IMG/VR virus record: IMGVR_UViG_3300047311_000749
Coordinates: 1-64,000 of that record
Length of the DNA: 64,000 bases
Strand: one strand, 5' to 3'
Origin: a virus
Made by a program: the position numbers and the translations under genes. Shown piece by piece: positions 40,451 to 48,700 of the stretch (position 1 is its first letter; every line of letters starts with the position of its first letter). The notes under the pieces were generated by a model, which saw only the letters and a program-made list of their open reading frames with translations, was not told the DNA's origin and searched no databases.

Positions 40451-40870
40451 TCACTGCGGTCCGGCGATCAAGTAAACGATCTTGCCGTTCCCCTTGGCCT
40501 CGAGGCCCTTCAGGTAGCCGTTCGAGGGGAATTCGAACATCTGCGTGCCGTCGATCGGAAGGATCGACACGATATCGGATCCGCCCCCCGGGTCCTGTAG
40601 CGTGAGCCGGATCTGAAACCCCGACCCGCCCGCGACCCTCACGTACAGGAGCGTCCCCTGCTGAACCGTATCGGTCGGGCCGACCCCCGAGAGGGTTGCG
40701 AACGATCCGGCGCTCGCGAGGTTCCGCTCGAGGGTTCCGGTTGAGGCGTTGACGAGCTTCTTTTGCGGGGCGAGCGAAAGCGGTTCCGTATGGGTCCCGG
40801 ACGGGAACGACGAGTCAGAGACCACGTCGGGTCCGACCGAGAGACTGCCGTCCAGGACCGCGATCGACAC
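40451..40870 (-). CDS. unknown head-region beta protein
   Basis: A 139-residue beta-rich protein (SFATLSGVGPTDTVQQGTLLY, GFQIRLTLQDPGGGSDIVSI, KGNGKIVYLIAGPQ). The start is GTG 40870, 3 nt past the previous stop. Size and fold suggest a decoration or stabilising protein, but nothing specific is seen. Confidence 0.55.
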   Translation of the reverse strand: MSIAVLDGSLSVGPDVVSDSSFPSGTHTEPLSLAPQKKLVNASTGTLERNLASAGSFATLSGVGPTDTVQQGTLLYVRVAGGSGFQIRLTLQDPGGGSDIVSILPIDGTQMFEFPSNGYLKGLEAKGNGKIVYLIAGPQ

Positions 40871-40873
40871 GGG

Positions 40874-41233
40874 TTACTTCCCGAGCCTGTACGATTTGCG
40901 GGGATTCCCCATCGAGCCAGCACCGCGCTCGGGGGACGCCGGCGCGTCGAGTTTTTTCAGGAGCTCGCCGGAGGGTGACGTTTCGGTATTGAGGTCGGAC
41001 GACTCACCCTGGGGTTGCTTCTTCTGCTCACCCTTCGTGAAGTCGCGGCCCTCGCCGGTCTTCATACCGCCCGGATTGCGGGTGAAGTCGTTGCCGGCGC
41101 CGGTCTTGACGCCGCCCGGGTTTTTGACGAAGTCGTTTCCACCGGTCGTCGGGCCGGTCGCGGTCGAGGCTCCCTTGCCGTTTCCGAAGGGGCTCTCTTT
41201 ACCGGTACCGGGATATTTGCCGTCAGCGTTCAT
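40874..41233 (-). CDS. Gly/Thr-rich repeat protein ending in KSYRLGK
   Basis: A 119-residue, predicted disordered protein. It has 15-residue tandem repeats beginning GNDFVKNPGGVKTGA, GNDFTRNPGGMKTGE and GRDFTKGE, encoded by 45-bp DNA repeats (41037-41135). The C-terminus RKSYRLGK is nearly the same as that of the next gene (KKSYRLRG). It is in the head gene block, so it may be a virion internal or tethered protein. Family unknown. Confidence 0.55.
   Translation of the reverse strand: MNADGKYPGTGKESPFGNGKGASTATGPTTGGNDFVKNPGGVKTGAGNDFTRNPGGMKTGEGRDFTKGEQKKQPQGESSDLNTETSPSGELLKKLDAPASPERGAGSMGNPRKSYRLGK
41037..41135. repeat. 45-bp tandem repeats in a head-region gene
   Basis: GAAGTCG recurs at 45-bp intervals (41039, 41084, 41129) within similar units, giving the 15-residue repeats. 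Confidence 0.65.
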
Positions 41234-41276
41234 CTGTCACCTCGCAGGCCAATCATGGATGGGGGCGCGGAGTGGT

Positions 41277-41522
41277 TCAACCACGCAACCGATAAGACTT
41301 CTTGGGGGCTTCTTTCGCGGGAGGCTTGAGCGGGGTCTCGCCGTCGGGGCCGGGGTCACGTTTCACCTCGCCGGGCGGATACCCCGGGTAGACCTTGGTT
41401 GGAGCAACGGCGGCCGGTGGGTCGGGCATCTTGCCGGGTGCCGGTTTCCCGCTGAGCGAGTACTGCCCCGTGTGGTCCCGTAGTCCGGTTGCGTCTCTCA
41501 GCTTGTAAGGTTTCGTCGCCAT
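41277..41522 (-). CDS. proline-rich small protein ending in KSYRLRG
   Basis: An 81-residue, Pro/Gly/Lys-rich disordered protein. It starts MATKPYKLRDATGLRDHTGQ and ends EAPKKSYRLRG. Its opening KPYKLRDA and closing KSYRLRG echo one another and the end of the next gene. ATG 41522 has GGTGGAGG upstream, where the first GGT is the end of a palindrome copy. The function is unknown; a scaffold- or capsid-binding peptide is one possibility. Confidence 0.55.
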   Translation of the reverse strand: MATKPYKLRDATGLRDHTGQYSLSGKPAPGKMPDPPAAVAPTKVYPGYPPGEVKRDPGPDGETPLKPPAKEAPKKSYRLRG

Positions 41523-41532
41523 CCTGGCCTCC

Positions 41533-41552
41533 ACCGCGCCGCGCGGCGCGGT
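41533..41552. repeat. 20-bp palindrome, copy 6 (10 nt before a head gene ATG)
   Basis: A perfect copy. On the minus strand it runs straight into GGAGGCCAGG-ATG, so it abuts the ribosome-binding site. Confidence 0.9.
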
Positions 41553-41592
41553 CCCGTAGCTTCGCGCCCCCAGGGGAGCGGTGCAAGGGGCG

Positions 41593-42612
41593 CTACTTTC
41601 CGAACTTCTCGAGCGGGATCGTCGTCATCTTGGGCCGCGGCGGTACGGGGCCCTTCCGGCCCTCCGCGCGCCAGCGCGCGCTTACCTGCTCGGCCGGACG
41701 CCACGCGAGCGTCGCGGGGATCGGCCACGAAACCCGGTGCGGGATGACGGTCTCGCGATCGTTCGGTCGATTCGGTGGGTGTTGGTAAAGCCCGAGGTAC
41801 CAACCGAACGGTTCCTGCATTCGACGGATCTGGCCATGAACCTGGTAGGAGTCCCACGAGGTGCGGTCGTCGAACACCGCGCACAGGATCTTCGTCATAT
41901 CGCCAAGCTGCTTGTCCGCCTCCTGCATCCCCTCGTGCGCGGCAGCGTTGTACGCGTACATCGACTCAGTGCGAACGATCCGTTCCGCCCAGTGTTTCGG
42001 AGCCCCCTGGAGGAAAGGCGAGTTTTCGACGAGGTCCTGCCGGACTTCCGCCCATGACTTGCGGGCCACGAGCCCGACCTGAAGCGACTCCTCGAACTGC
42101 CCCACCACCTCTTCGCCGTACCGGTCCAGGATCCCCTTCTTGGCCGGATGCTCAGGCGTCTCATCGCCGGTCGACATCAGCCGGCGCAGCATCGACGAAT
42201 CGGTCCCGGAATAGGCACGGTCGAGGATCGCGGCTTCCTTCAGCGCGAGCGGTCGCGCCCCAACCCCCCTGAATGCCTTCTCGGCGCGTCCGAGGTAGTC
42301 GACGAGGTTACCGACGGACCGGTCGACCGCGTCGTGCCCTTGGTCGACCACGAGCCGCCCCAGGCCCTTCTGGAGTCCCTTCGAGACATCCCGGACCTGC
42401 CGGAGCGTCGCCTGAAGTTGCTCGTGTGTGAACGACCCCTGACCGGGCCCTCCACCGGCACGCGTCGACGCTGCGATCCGTTTCGTCAGGTCGGCCGCGG
42501 CCCGGTCGAGGAGCTTCTGAAGTCGTTTCTGCCCGACCCGGCTCGAAAGGTCGATCGCCTCGGCGCGGTTGCGCTTAACGACGTCGAGTAGGGCCTCGTC
42601 CCGCTTGGCCAT
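41593..42612 (-). CDS. MuF-like minor head protein
   Basis: A 339-residue protein next to the portal gene. The C-terminal region has the MuF/SPP1 gp7 pattern: WAERIVRTESMYAYNAAAHEG..., AVFDDRTSWDSYQVHGQI, then PFGWYLGLYQHPPNRPNDRETVIPHRV. The N-terminal 150 residues are helical. Such proteins join portal and capsid or are ejected with the DNA. No toxin or nuclease domain is fused at the C-terminus. Confidence 0.8.
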   Translation of the reverse strand: MAKRDEALLDVVKRNRAEAIDLSSRVGQKRLQKLLDRAAADLTKRIAASTRAGGGPGQGSFTHEQLQATLRQVRDVSKGLQKGLGRLVVDQGHDAVDRSVGNLVDYLGRAEKAFRGVGARPLALKEAAILDRAYSGTDSSMLRRLMSTGDETPEHPAKKGILDRYGEEVVGQFEESLQVGLVARKSWAEVRQDLVENSPFLQGAPKHWAERIVRTESMYAYNAAAHEGMQEADKQLGDMTKILCAVFDDRTSWDSYQVHGQIRRMQEPFGWYLGLYQHPPNRPNDRETVIPHRVSWPIPATLAWRPAEQVSARWRAEGRKGPVPPRPKMTTIPLEKFGK

Positions 42613-42775
42613 TACGGATCCTCTCGAGTCGGCGGGTCGCGGCCCAGCAGAGGTCGCACAGACAGGTCTTCAGGACCCCGCTCTGGCACCGGCGTGCCGC
42701 GTGGTCGGAGATTAACCGGATGAGCCTGTCGATCTCGATCTGCTCGGGAGCAGGCGGTTGAACGCGGCGACGCAT
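42575..42775 (-). CDS. small Cys-containing protein between portal and MuF-like genes
   Basis: A 66-residue basic protein with CQSGVLKTCLCDLC, which could bind zinc. It overlaps the start of the MuF-like gene by 38 nt and begins 25 nt past the portal stop. Codon choice resembles neighbours, but overlap and size leave room for doubt. Confidence 0.45.
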   Translation of the reverse strand: MRRRVQPPAPEQIEIDRLIRLISDHAARRCQSGVLKTCLCDLCWAATRRLERIRNGQAGRGPTRRR

Positions 42776-42788
42776 TCACGATCGTGAA
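42775..42788. repeat. 14-bp perfect palindrome after the portal gene
   Basis: TTCACGATCGTGAA spans the start region of the small Cys gene, in the 25-nt gap after the portal stop. It appears to be a single copy. Confidence 0.4.
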
Positions 42789-42800
42789 CACGCGGCGCCT

Positions 42801-44627
42801 CTACTTCAAACCGGGTGGCTTCGGAGCTTTCGGTGCGAACGGATTCGGCGGCCTTTTGGGCATCCCGGGTTTCGGCTCGGGTTCGCTCTCGTCGTCCTCG
42901 TCGTCATCTTCCCCGGGAGCGTCGTCTTTCCCAACCGGGCCACCCGCGGGCGGGAACATCGTGGCCTGCCGGACCTGGTCTTCTTGGTTCGACTTCTGAA
43001 CCTTCCCCCACTCCTCGGCGGGGTCGCGGTTGAAGATCGTCGCGGCTTCCTCGACCGCCGTTTGCTGCGACAGAACCGCTTTGCCGCCCGACGCGAGCTG
43101 GACTGCCTGTACGGCCTGGTTCTTGTCCTGGGCCGTCAGCGGGAACCATTCGCCCCACCCGAGGTCGATCCGCTCGCCTTTGCCCGGAACCCGTTCGACT
43201 TCTTCGAACATCGGGATATCGGGTTCGGGTTCTTCTGACTTCGGTTCCGGGATCCCGTCTGGTCCGATCTTCGGGGGGTCCGGGGGAGGCTTCGGAACCG
43301 GCACCATCTTGGGCGGCAGATCGATCGATTCGACTGCTTCGACCGAATTGGATTCAGCCTCAGAAGATTCGCTTTCTGATTCCGACTTCGGGTCGGCCGG
43401 AACCTGAATCGTGACGGGTCGGCCGTTACGCTCGCGCGCGACCCGGAGCTGCTGCTCGATGAGCAGCTTGATCCCGGCCCCATAGAGCTCTCGGTGAACG
43501 GCTGCCTTCCCGAGCATCGGAGCGTAGATCGCTTTGATCGCGACCGAGCTCGTACCGGCCGCCGCGACCTGATCGGGGTCCGGGATCACGCACTGGCAGG
43601 CCTCGAGGATCGACGCGCGCGCGTCCGCCTTCGCGGCGAGTCCGGCCGTGACGCCCGAGCCAGCAATCTCGAGGTAGTGGGCATCGCCGTTCTCGCCGAC
43701 CGTCAGGGCGTTGTCCGACCCCTTCTTGATCCCGGTCCGGCCCGCGACGATCGCGTTCATCTTCAGGACCACGGTTGGGTCGAGGTTGAGGATCGTGCCG
43801 CGCGAGATGACGGAGTTCAGGAGGTCGAGCGAGTCCATCGCGTCGTACTGCCCGTGGTAGTCCGGAACCCCCTCGGGGTCGCTCGACGGCTGATTTTGAA
43901 TCCAAACAAACGGGCAGAACCCGAACCCGTGTTGGACTTTACCTTGGGGATCCTCGATCCACATCGGCTCGACGCCCGGTTTGAAAGGCGCCGGCAAGAA
44001 CGACACCGTCGCGTCCGGGGTCCAGTCCTGACGCTGCCAGTAGTAGTTCCGAACGATACGCTTCTTCAGAGCGTCGTACTCGTCTTCGTGCGTGATGGTG
44101 AACTCCGAGACGTGCGCGACGATCTGCTTCTTCCGGTCTTCCCACTCGTGCACGTAAAGGTTCCGGACGTTGTGGACCTCGACCCGCGGCTTACCGCGGT
44201 CGAACGCCCACGAGATTCCGACGGACCCGGTGGCGCCCCCGAGGTTTCGGGCCTGCACCATCGCGACCCTCAGGCCCTCTTCTTTCGCGAGCGCTTCCGC
44301 GTAATCTTGCGTGTCGGGGTCGCCCGAGCAGAGAAGTCGGGGCCAGCGGTCTTCCCCGAACAGCATGTTGGTGAAGGCTTCGACGATCGTTTTGCCGATC
44401 CGGATCGGCGCCGACGGCCGACGCTGACGAAGCGGGATGTAGAAGCTCGCGACCTCGGCCGTGATGAGCGGCTGCATGGCCTCCGAGCCGCGGCGCTGAA
44501 TTCGGCCGTCGAAGTCGTACTGCTTGTAATCGTGTTGGGTGCAGTCGAAGTACTGGAGCATCCTGGTGAGCTCGAAGTACCGCTCGCTCTTGATGATCGC
44601 GGATGCTTTAAAGTCGTCGTCCGCCAT
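42801..44627 (-). CDS. portal protein
   Basis: A 608-residue portal. It shows MLQYFDCTQHDYKQYDFDGRI, the wing helices around RIGKTIVEAFTNMLFGEDRW, and the crown/stem pattern ISWAFDRGKPRVEVHNVRNLY, YYWQRQDWTPD and YHGQYDAMDSLDLLNSVIS. The last 180 residues are low-complexity, with a Ser/Glu run (KSESESESSEAESNS), Pro-rich stretches and an acidic DDDEDDESEPEPKP, which is unusual for a portal. It shares a TGATG junction with the upstream gene. No terminase gene lies in the expected place upstream. Confidence 0.8.
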   Translation of the reverse strand: MADDDFKASAIIKSERYFELTRMLQYFDCTQHDYKQYDFDGRIQRRGSEAMQPLITAEVASFYIPLRQRRPSAPIRIGKTIVEAFTNMLFGEDRWPRLLCSGDPDTQDYAEALAKEEGLRVAMVQARNLGGATGSVGISWAFDRGKPRVEVHNVRNLYVHEWEDRKKQIVAHVSEFTITHEDEYDALKKRIVRNYYWQRQDWTPDATVSFLPAPFKPGVEPMWIEDPQGKVQHGFGFCPFVWIQNQPSSDPEGVPDYHGQYDAMDSLDLLNSVISRGTILNLDPTVVLKMNAIVAGRTGIKKGSDNALTVGENGDAHYLEIAGSGVTAGLAAKADARASILEACQCVIPDPDQVAAAGTSSVAIKAIYAPMLGKAAVHRELYGAGIKLLIEQQLRVARERNGRPVTIQVPADPKSESESESSEAESNSVEAVESIDLPPKMVPVPKPPPDPPKIGPDGIPEPKSEEPEPDIPMFEEVERVPGKGERIDLGWGEWFPLTAQDKNQAVQAVQLASGGKAVLSQQTAVEEAATIFNRDPAEEWGKVQKSNQEDQVRQATMFPPAGGPVGKDDAPGEDDDEDDESEPEPKPGMPKRPPNPFAPKAPKPPGLK

Positions 44628-44905
44628 CACCGGGCCCTCGCGCGGGCGGCCGCGGAGCCCGCGAGCGGCGCGGCAGCGGCCGGCATCGGACGCGCGCGTT
44701 CGGCTCGTCCTTCTTCGATCATTCGCTCGGCTTCTGCCGAGAGCGATACGCCGAGGATCTCGTCCGGCTCCTCGACCGCGCCGCGCGGCGCGGTACCGGC
44801 CCGGTCGAGCGCCGGCGACAACCGGCACCCAACCTCGAGGAGCGCGAGACCGGCCCCGTACAGGGCGAGTCCCGCGACGTCGCCGACGAGCGTCCTGAAC
44901 CTCAT
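44627..44905 (-). CDS. small membrane-associated protein upstream of portal
   Basis: A 92-residue protein. One hydrophobic segment (VGDVAGLALYGAGLALLEVG, about 7-26) is followed by a region containing APRGAV, which is encoded by a palindrome copy. A charged helix (SLSAEAERMIEEGRAERARP) and an Ala/Arg tail end it. ATG 44905 lies in a short gap. The TGA overlaps the portal ATG. Role unknown. Confidence 0.55.
   Translation of the reverse strand: MRFRTLVGDVAGLALYGAGLALLEVGCRLSPALDRAGTAPRGAVEEPDEILGVSLSAEAERMIEEGRAERARPMPAAAAPLAGSAAARARAR
44775..44794. repeat. 20-bp palindrome, copy 7 (inside the gene before portal)
   Basis: A perfect copy, read as TAPRGAV in the small membrane protein gene. Confidence 0.85.
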
Positions 44906-44946
44906 CTGTTCCCTTCTAGCCCCCGGGGACCGGGGACTCAAACGGC

Positions 44947-45708
44947 TCAGGCGAGGACCGAGAACCAAACCGTGATCGTGACGCTACCGGCCGTGAGAGC
45001 CGCGAGCGTGTGGCCTCCATCGGGCGTGAAGGTCGCGTTGAGTTGCTGGGCCGAGAACTTCCCTTGCGCGTGAGCACCGGTGCGGGGCGATAGGGAACCG
45101 GTCGCGGCGCCCGTGAAGACGTCCATCTGGCTCACGATCGCGGCCGCGACGGTGCCGCCGATGTCGAGCTTCACGGCCGAGACCGAGCCGCCCGAGAACA
45201 GGGTCGTGACGAGTACTTCGTGCGCGAGCACGATCGCGTTCGCCGGCAGGGCAGCGCCGATCGCGACTACTTGGGCTTCGCCCGCGACCGCGTCCGTCAG
45301 GGTCGCGTCCGTCACCGTCACGGTGCGCTTCTGGAGCGCAATCGCGGCGTCTGCCGATGCTTTCACTTCCGCGAGTGCGGTCTCAACGTTCTGCGCCGTG
45401 AAGAGCGAACCGGCATCTTCGATTCCGACGGCTGAGGCGCCCGAACCAGTCGCGGTCGACGCGAGGCTGGCGTTGAGCCCGACCATCATGATCTCTTCGA
45501 GTTCGACTTCGTTCGCCCCTTTTGCGTGCGCCGCAACCGCTTTGGCGGCTGCTGCCGCGACCGTCGGGTCCGTTGTCGGCACCAGCAAGGCGCCAGCCCC
45601 GGTGGCCTGACTGTAGGAGAACGCGTCGACGACGCTATCGAGCGTGACACCAGGAAGCAGTTTGCCGCCCGCGAACGTGACGGTGTTGATCAAAAAGTAG
45701 GTCGCCAT
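44947..45708 (-). CDS. unknown Ala-rich virion-type protein
   Basis: A 253-residue, Ala/Val/Thr-rich protein. MATYFLINTVTFAGGKLLPG opens a beta strand pair. A helix follows (AAKAVAAHAKGANEVELEEI), then QNVETALAEVKASADAAIAL, and the C-terminal half is beta-rich (NATFTPDGGHTLAALTAGSVTITVWF). The composition fits a structural protein on the head or fibre side. It lies between the tailspike and head genes. No family is recognised. Confidence 0.55.
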   Translation of the reverse strand: MATYFLINTVTFAGGKLLPGVTLDSVVDAFSYSQATGAGALLVPTTDPTVAAAAAKAVAAHAKGANEVELEEIMMVGLNASLASTATGSGASAVGIEDAGSLFTAQNVETALAEVKASADAAIALQKRTVTVTDATLTDAVAGEAQVVAIGAALPANAIVLAHEVLVTTLFSGGSVSAVKLDIGGTVAAAIVSQMDVFTGAATGSLSPRTGAHAQGKFSAQQLNATFTPDGGHTLAALTAGSVTITVWFSVLA

Positions 45709-45766
45709 CTTGGGTTCTCCTCGGGAGTACCCAATGATGTCAGAGCCCGGCAGACGCCGCAACGAA

Positions 45767-48700
45767 TCAGGTCGAGCAGTTTCCCGGATTCATCAGGACC
45801 CAGTTGGCGGCACCGCCTCCGAGGGTTGCGTTGATCGTATAGACGATCTCGGCGTACCCGGGTCCAAACGTAGGAGCCCCCGGAACGTGACAGAGCGTAA
45901 CGGCCCCCGCGTTTTTGATCGTCAGGTCGAAGAGTCCGGAGAAGTTGAAGATCTTGACGATCGCCCCCGGTTTAACCGGAACGTCGTTGTAGAAGGTAAC
46001 GATGTGCCCCTCGCCATCAGGTGAAAGCGCGAGCTCGGTGATCGATGCCGTCAGGCGAATGTCGTGTGTGGTTCCATAGCCGGCGGATGTATCGCCCGAG
46101 ATGATCTGTACCTGAAGTTCCGGCGGAACTTGGGAACCGTCAAACTGCTGATACTCCTTAACGACCCACACACCCGACCCGATATGGATCCAGGTGATGA
46201 ACGACGATTTGCCCGATACCGAACCGGCATCGGTCCAGGGGTTCGTGATGAAGTTCCCATTCCAGGTAATTTCGGTTCCCCCGGCTTGAGGGCGGAAGTA
46301 AAGTGTGAGCGTCCACCAAAGTGGAGGATTCACACCGTTGAACTTCGGCTGGTTGACCTTGAGGCTGCTGGAATAGATGACGTGTTGCTCGAACCCATTC
46401 AGTAGATCGGGCGAGATCTCATCAGGCGTCGGCCCGGTGTTGATCGGGCACAGGTAGTAGTTTCCGAACGTCCCGTCGGGGGTTGCGCTTCCCCCCTTGG
46501 AGAGAAGCTGCATCGTTGTGTCCGTCATGTTCGACAGATCGACGAGAGACCACGACCCACCGTTCGTCCAGACAGACCAACGCGGTTTAACGGTACCGGC
46601 GAACTGCGACCCGATCGTCGTGATGTGTACGATCGTGCCAGTACCGGCCTGCGTAGGTTCGAACGTATAGAGGTCCCCCGAGTGACACATGTCGAACTCG
46701 ATCGCCGCGATGGTCGTATTGTTCGCCGCATGCATGCGGATAAAGTTGCCTAGGTGCAGGCTGTCCGCGTTGTTCTCCCAATGGCACGTTTGAAACTTGA
46801 GCTGGTTACAGGCGTTGTTGTTATCGGCCGGTCGAAAGAACGTGCTGGCCTGCCCGATGTTCGCCTGAAACAGCGCACCAGTAAAAGACGACTCACCTAG
46901 TCCCTCCAGATCGAGACCGACCCCACATGCTTGGGCCGATAGGCCGATCGACTTGTGTGTATTCGAGCCGATGTAGTGAAGCCCTCGCCCGCACCCTACG
47001 ACCGCAAGATCGTCTTGCGTACAGGCGAACGTTGTGTCGAAGTCGATACCAATTTTGAAGTTCGCGAATATGACATCGGTCAACTTGCAATTGACCCAAT
47101 CGTGAGCGAGTCCTGTATTCCGTCCAAGTCCGGTACCCGTACCATAACCCGGTCCAACAACGGCGAAGTGCGCGAGCGTCGGTCCCACGTACGGTTGGCC
47201 GTCCACTTCTAAGAAACCACCCGAAAACACGCGTACGGTCGAGCCGTATTGCAGATCGGTTCTTAGCCAGTCGTCTGAACCAAATACCGACTGGGCGAGT
47301 GTAGCGGCGCCATGTCCGCTGATCTTAAGCCCGGGAATCGTAATCTGATCAAGCGGACCCGACAGCGCGTACGCGCGCGCACTACCCGGTATCAGAACCT
47401 CTTTACCTCGAGCCTGTGCGAAGGCGATCGCGTCGTTGAACGACGCGAGATTGTCGGTGCCGTAGCAGAATCGCAGGGAGCTCCCGGCGACAGTTGCACC
47501 TGGGGAGATCGTGACGTTGTGCGAGTTGACGAGCGCAGAGATCGTCGCCGCGTGTTGAACACTCCGGTAGAACGTCTGCCCCGAAAGACTCGGCGGCGCC
47601 GGGTAGATGTATGCGCTGGTGTTGCTCGCGACCGAGACGACGTTGTATTCGGCAGACGCAATCTTGATCCGCTGGCCCGTAAAAAACTCCGTCGTGAACA
47701 GAGTACCGGACCCTGTGAGCAAATAGCCTTCATTCGCGACGAACGAAGTACTAGTCGTGACGGTTCCGGTCCCGACAGTTTTCGGCGTGTGAATCAGGAC
47801 GATCTTGCCGACGTCGGCCGCCGTGAAGGTCGTCGCGGTCGACTGGAGGTTGTTGACGCTTCCGCCCGACAACACACCGTCAGCGGCCCCCGCGACATCG
47901 GAGATAGCTCCGAAACTCAGAACGTCCACGGGACCACTGACGACCAGTTGACCTGTTGTGTCGGTGATCAACGATCCCGCGCCGTATCGACCAAGCCGCT
48001 GCGCCCGCATATCGATATCGGGCATCGCGGTCGAGTTACCAGAAGACGCGATACTGGCGCCGATACAAGACTTCAACGCGACCCGGACGTCGTGGGCTTG
48101 TGCGTAAACAGACCCAAACAGATCGTTCCCTTGCGTGTCGTACACCGACGGGTGGTCCTGCGAGATCCAGAACTGGCACCCGGTCGCGCGGAATGCCGAA
48201 TTGGTCGGGAGCTCCTGCGAACCGATCTGGGTTTTGGCTTCGACGTACACGAAACCAGACCCGGAATAAGTACCGTTGCCGACAGACCCAACGAGTGTGA
48301 AGGTGTTGGCATCGGACACCGTCACGGTCCAGAAACCGTTGGCGCTGGTGTTGCCTAGCGCTCCGAAGACTTCGATCCGATCGCCTGTTTTGAGAAGGTG
48401 CGCCGCCGCCGTGCATACGATAGGGGCTGTGTTCGTCGCAGCCGTAATGGCAAAGTTACGTTGGTTCCAGATCAAACCACCTTCGATATCGACGGCACCA
48501 CCGAGAAAGTCGATCGCGACGTCCCAGTCGCCCGTATACGCGCTGGCGTTGACGGGTGACATGTACCACTCGCAATTCTTCATCAGAATCGAGCCAGCGC
48601 CCGACCCGACTCCGCCTCCACTATTCACGATTGCGTTGTTGCCCTCGGCTTCGACATCGTACAGGGCAAGGCGCGCGTTACCGCCCGCCAGAACCGCCGC

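Noticed and set aside
47312-48358. 348-residue plus-strand frame opposite the tailspike
   Set aside because: The minus frame is a single 1429-residue beta-helix protein. The plus frame is Arg-rich without motifs.
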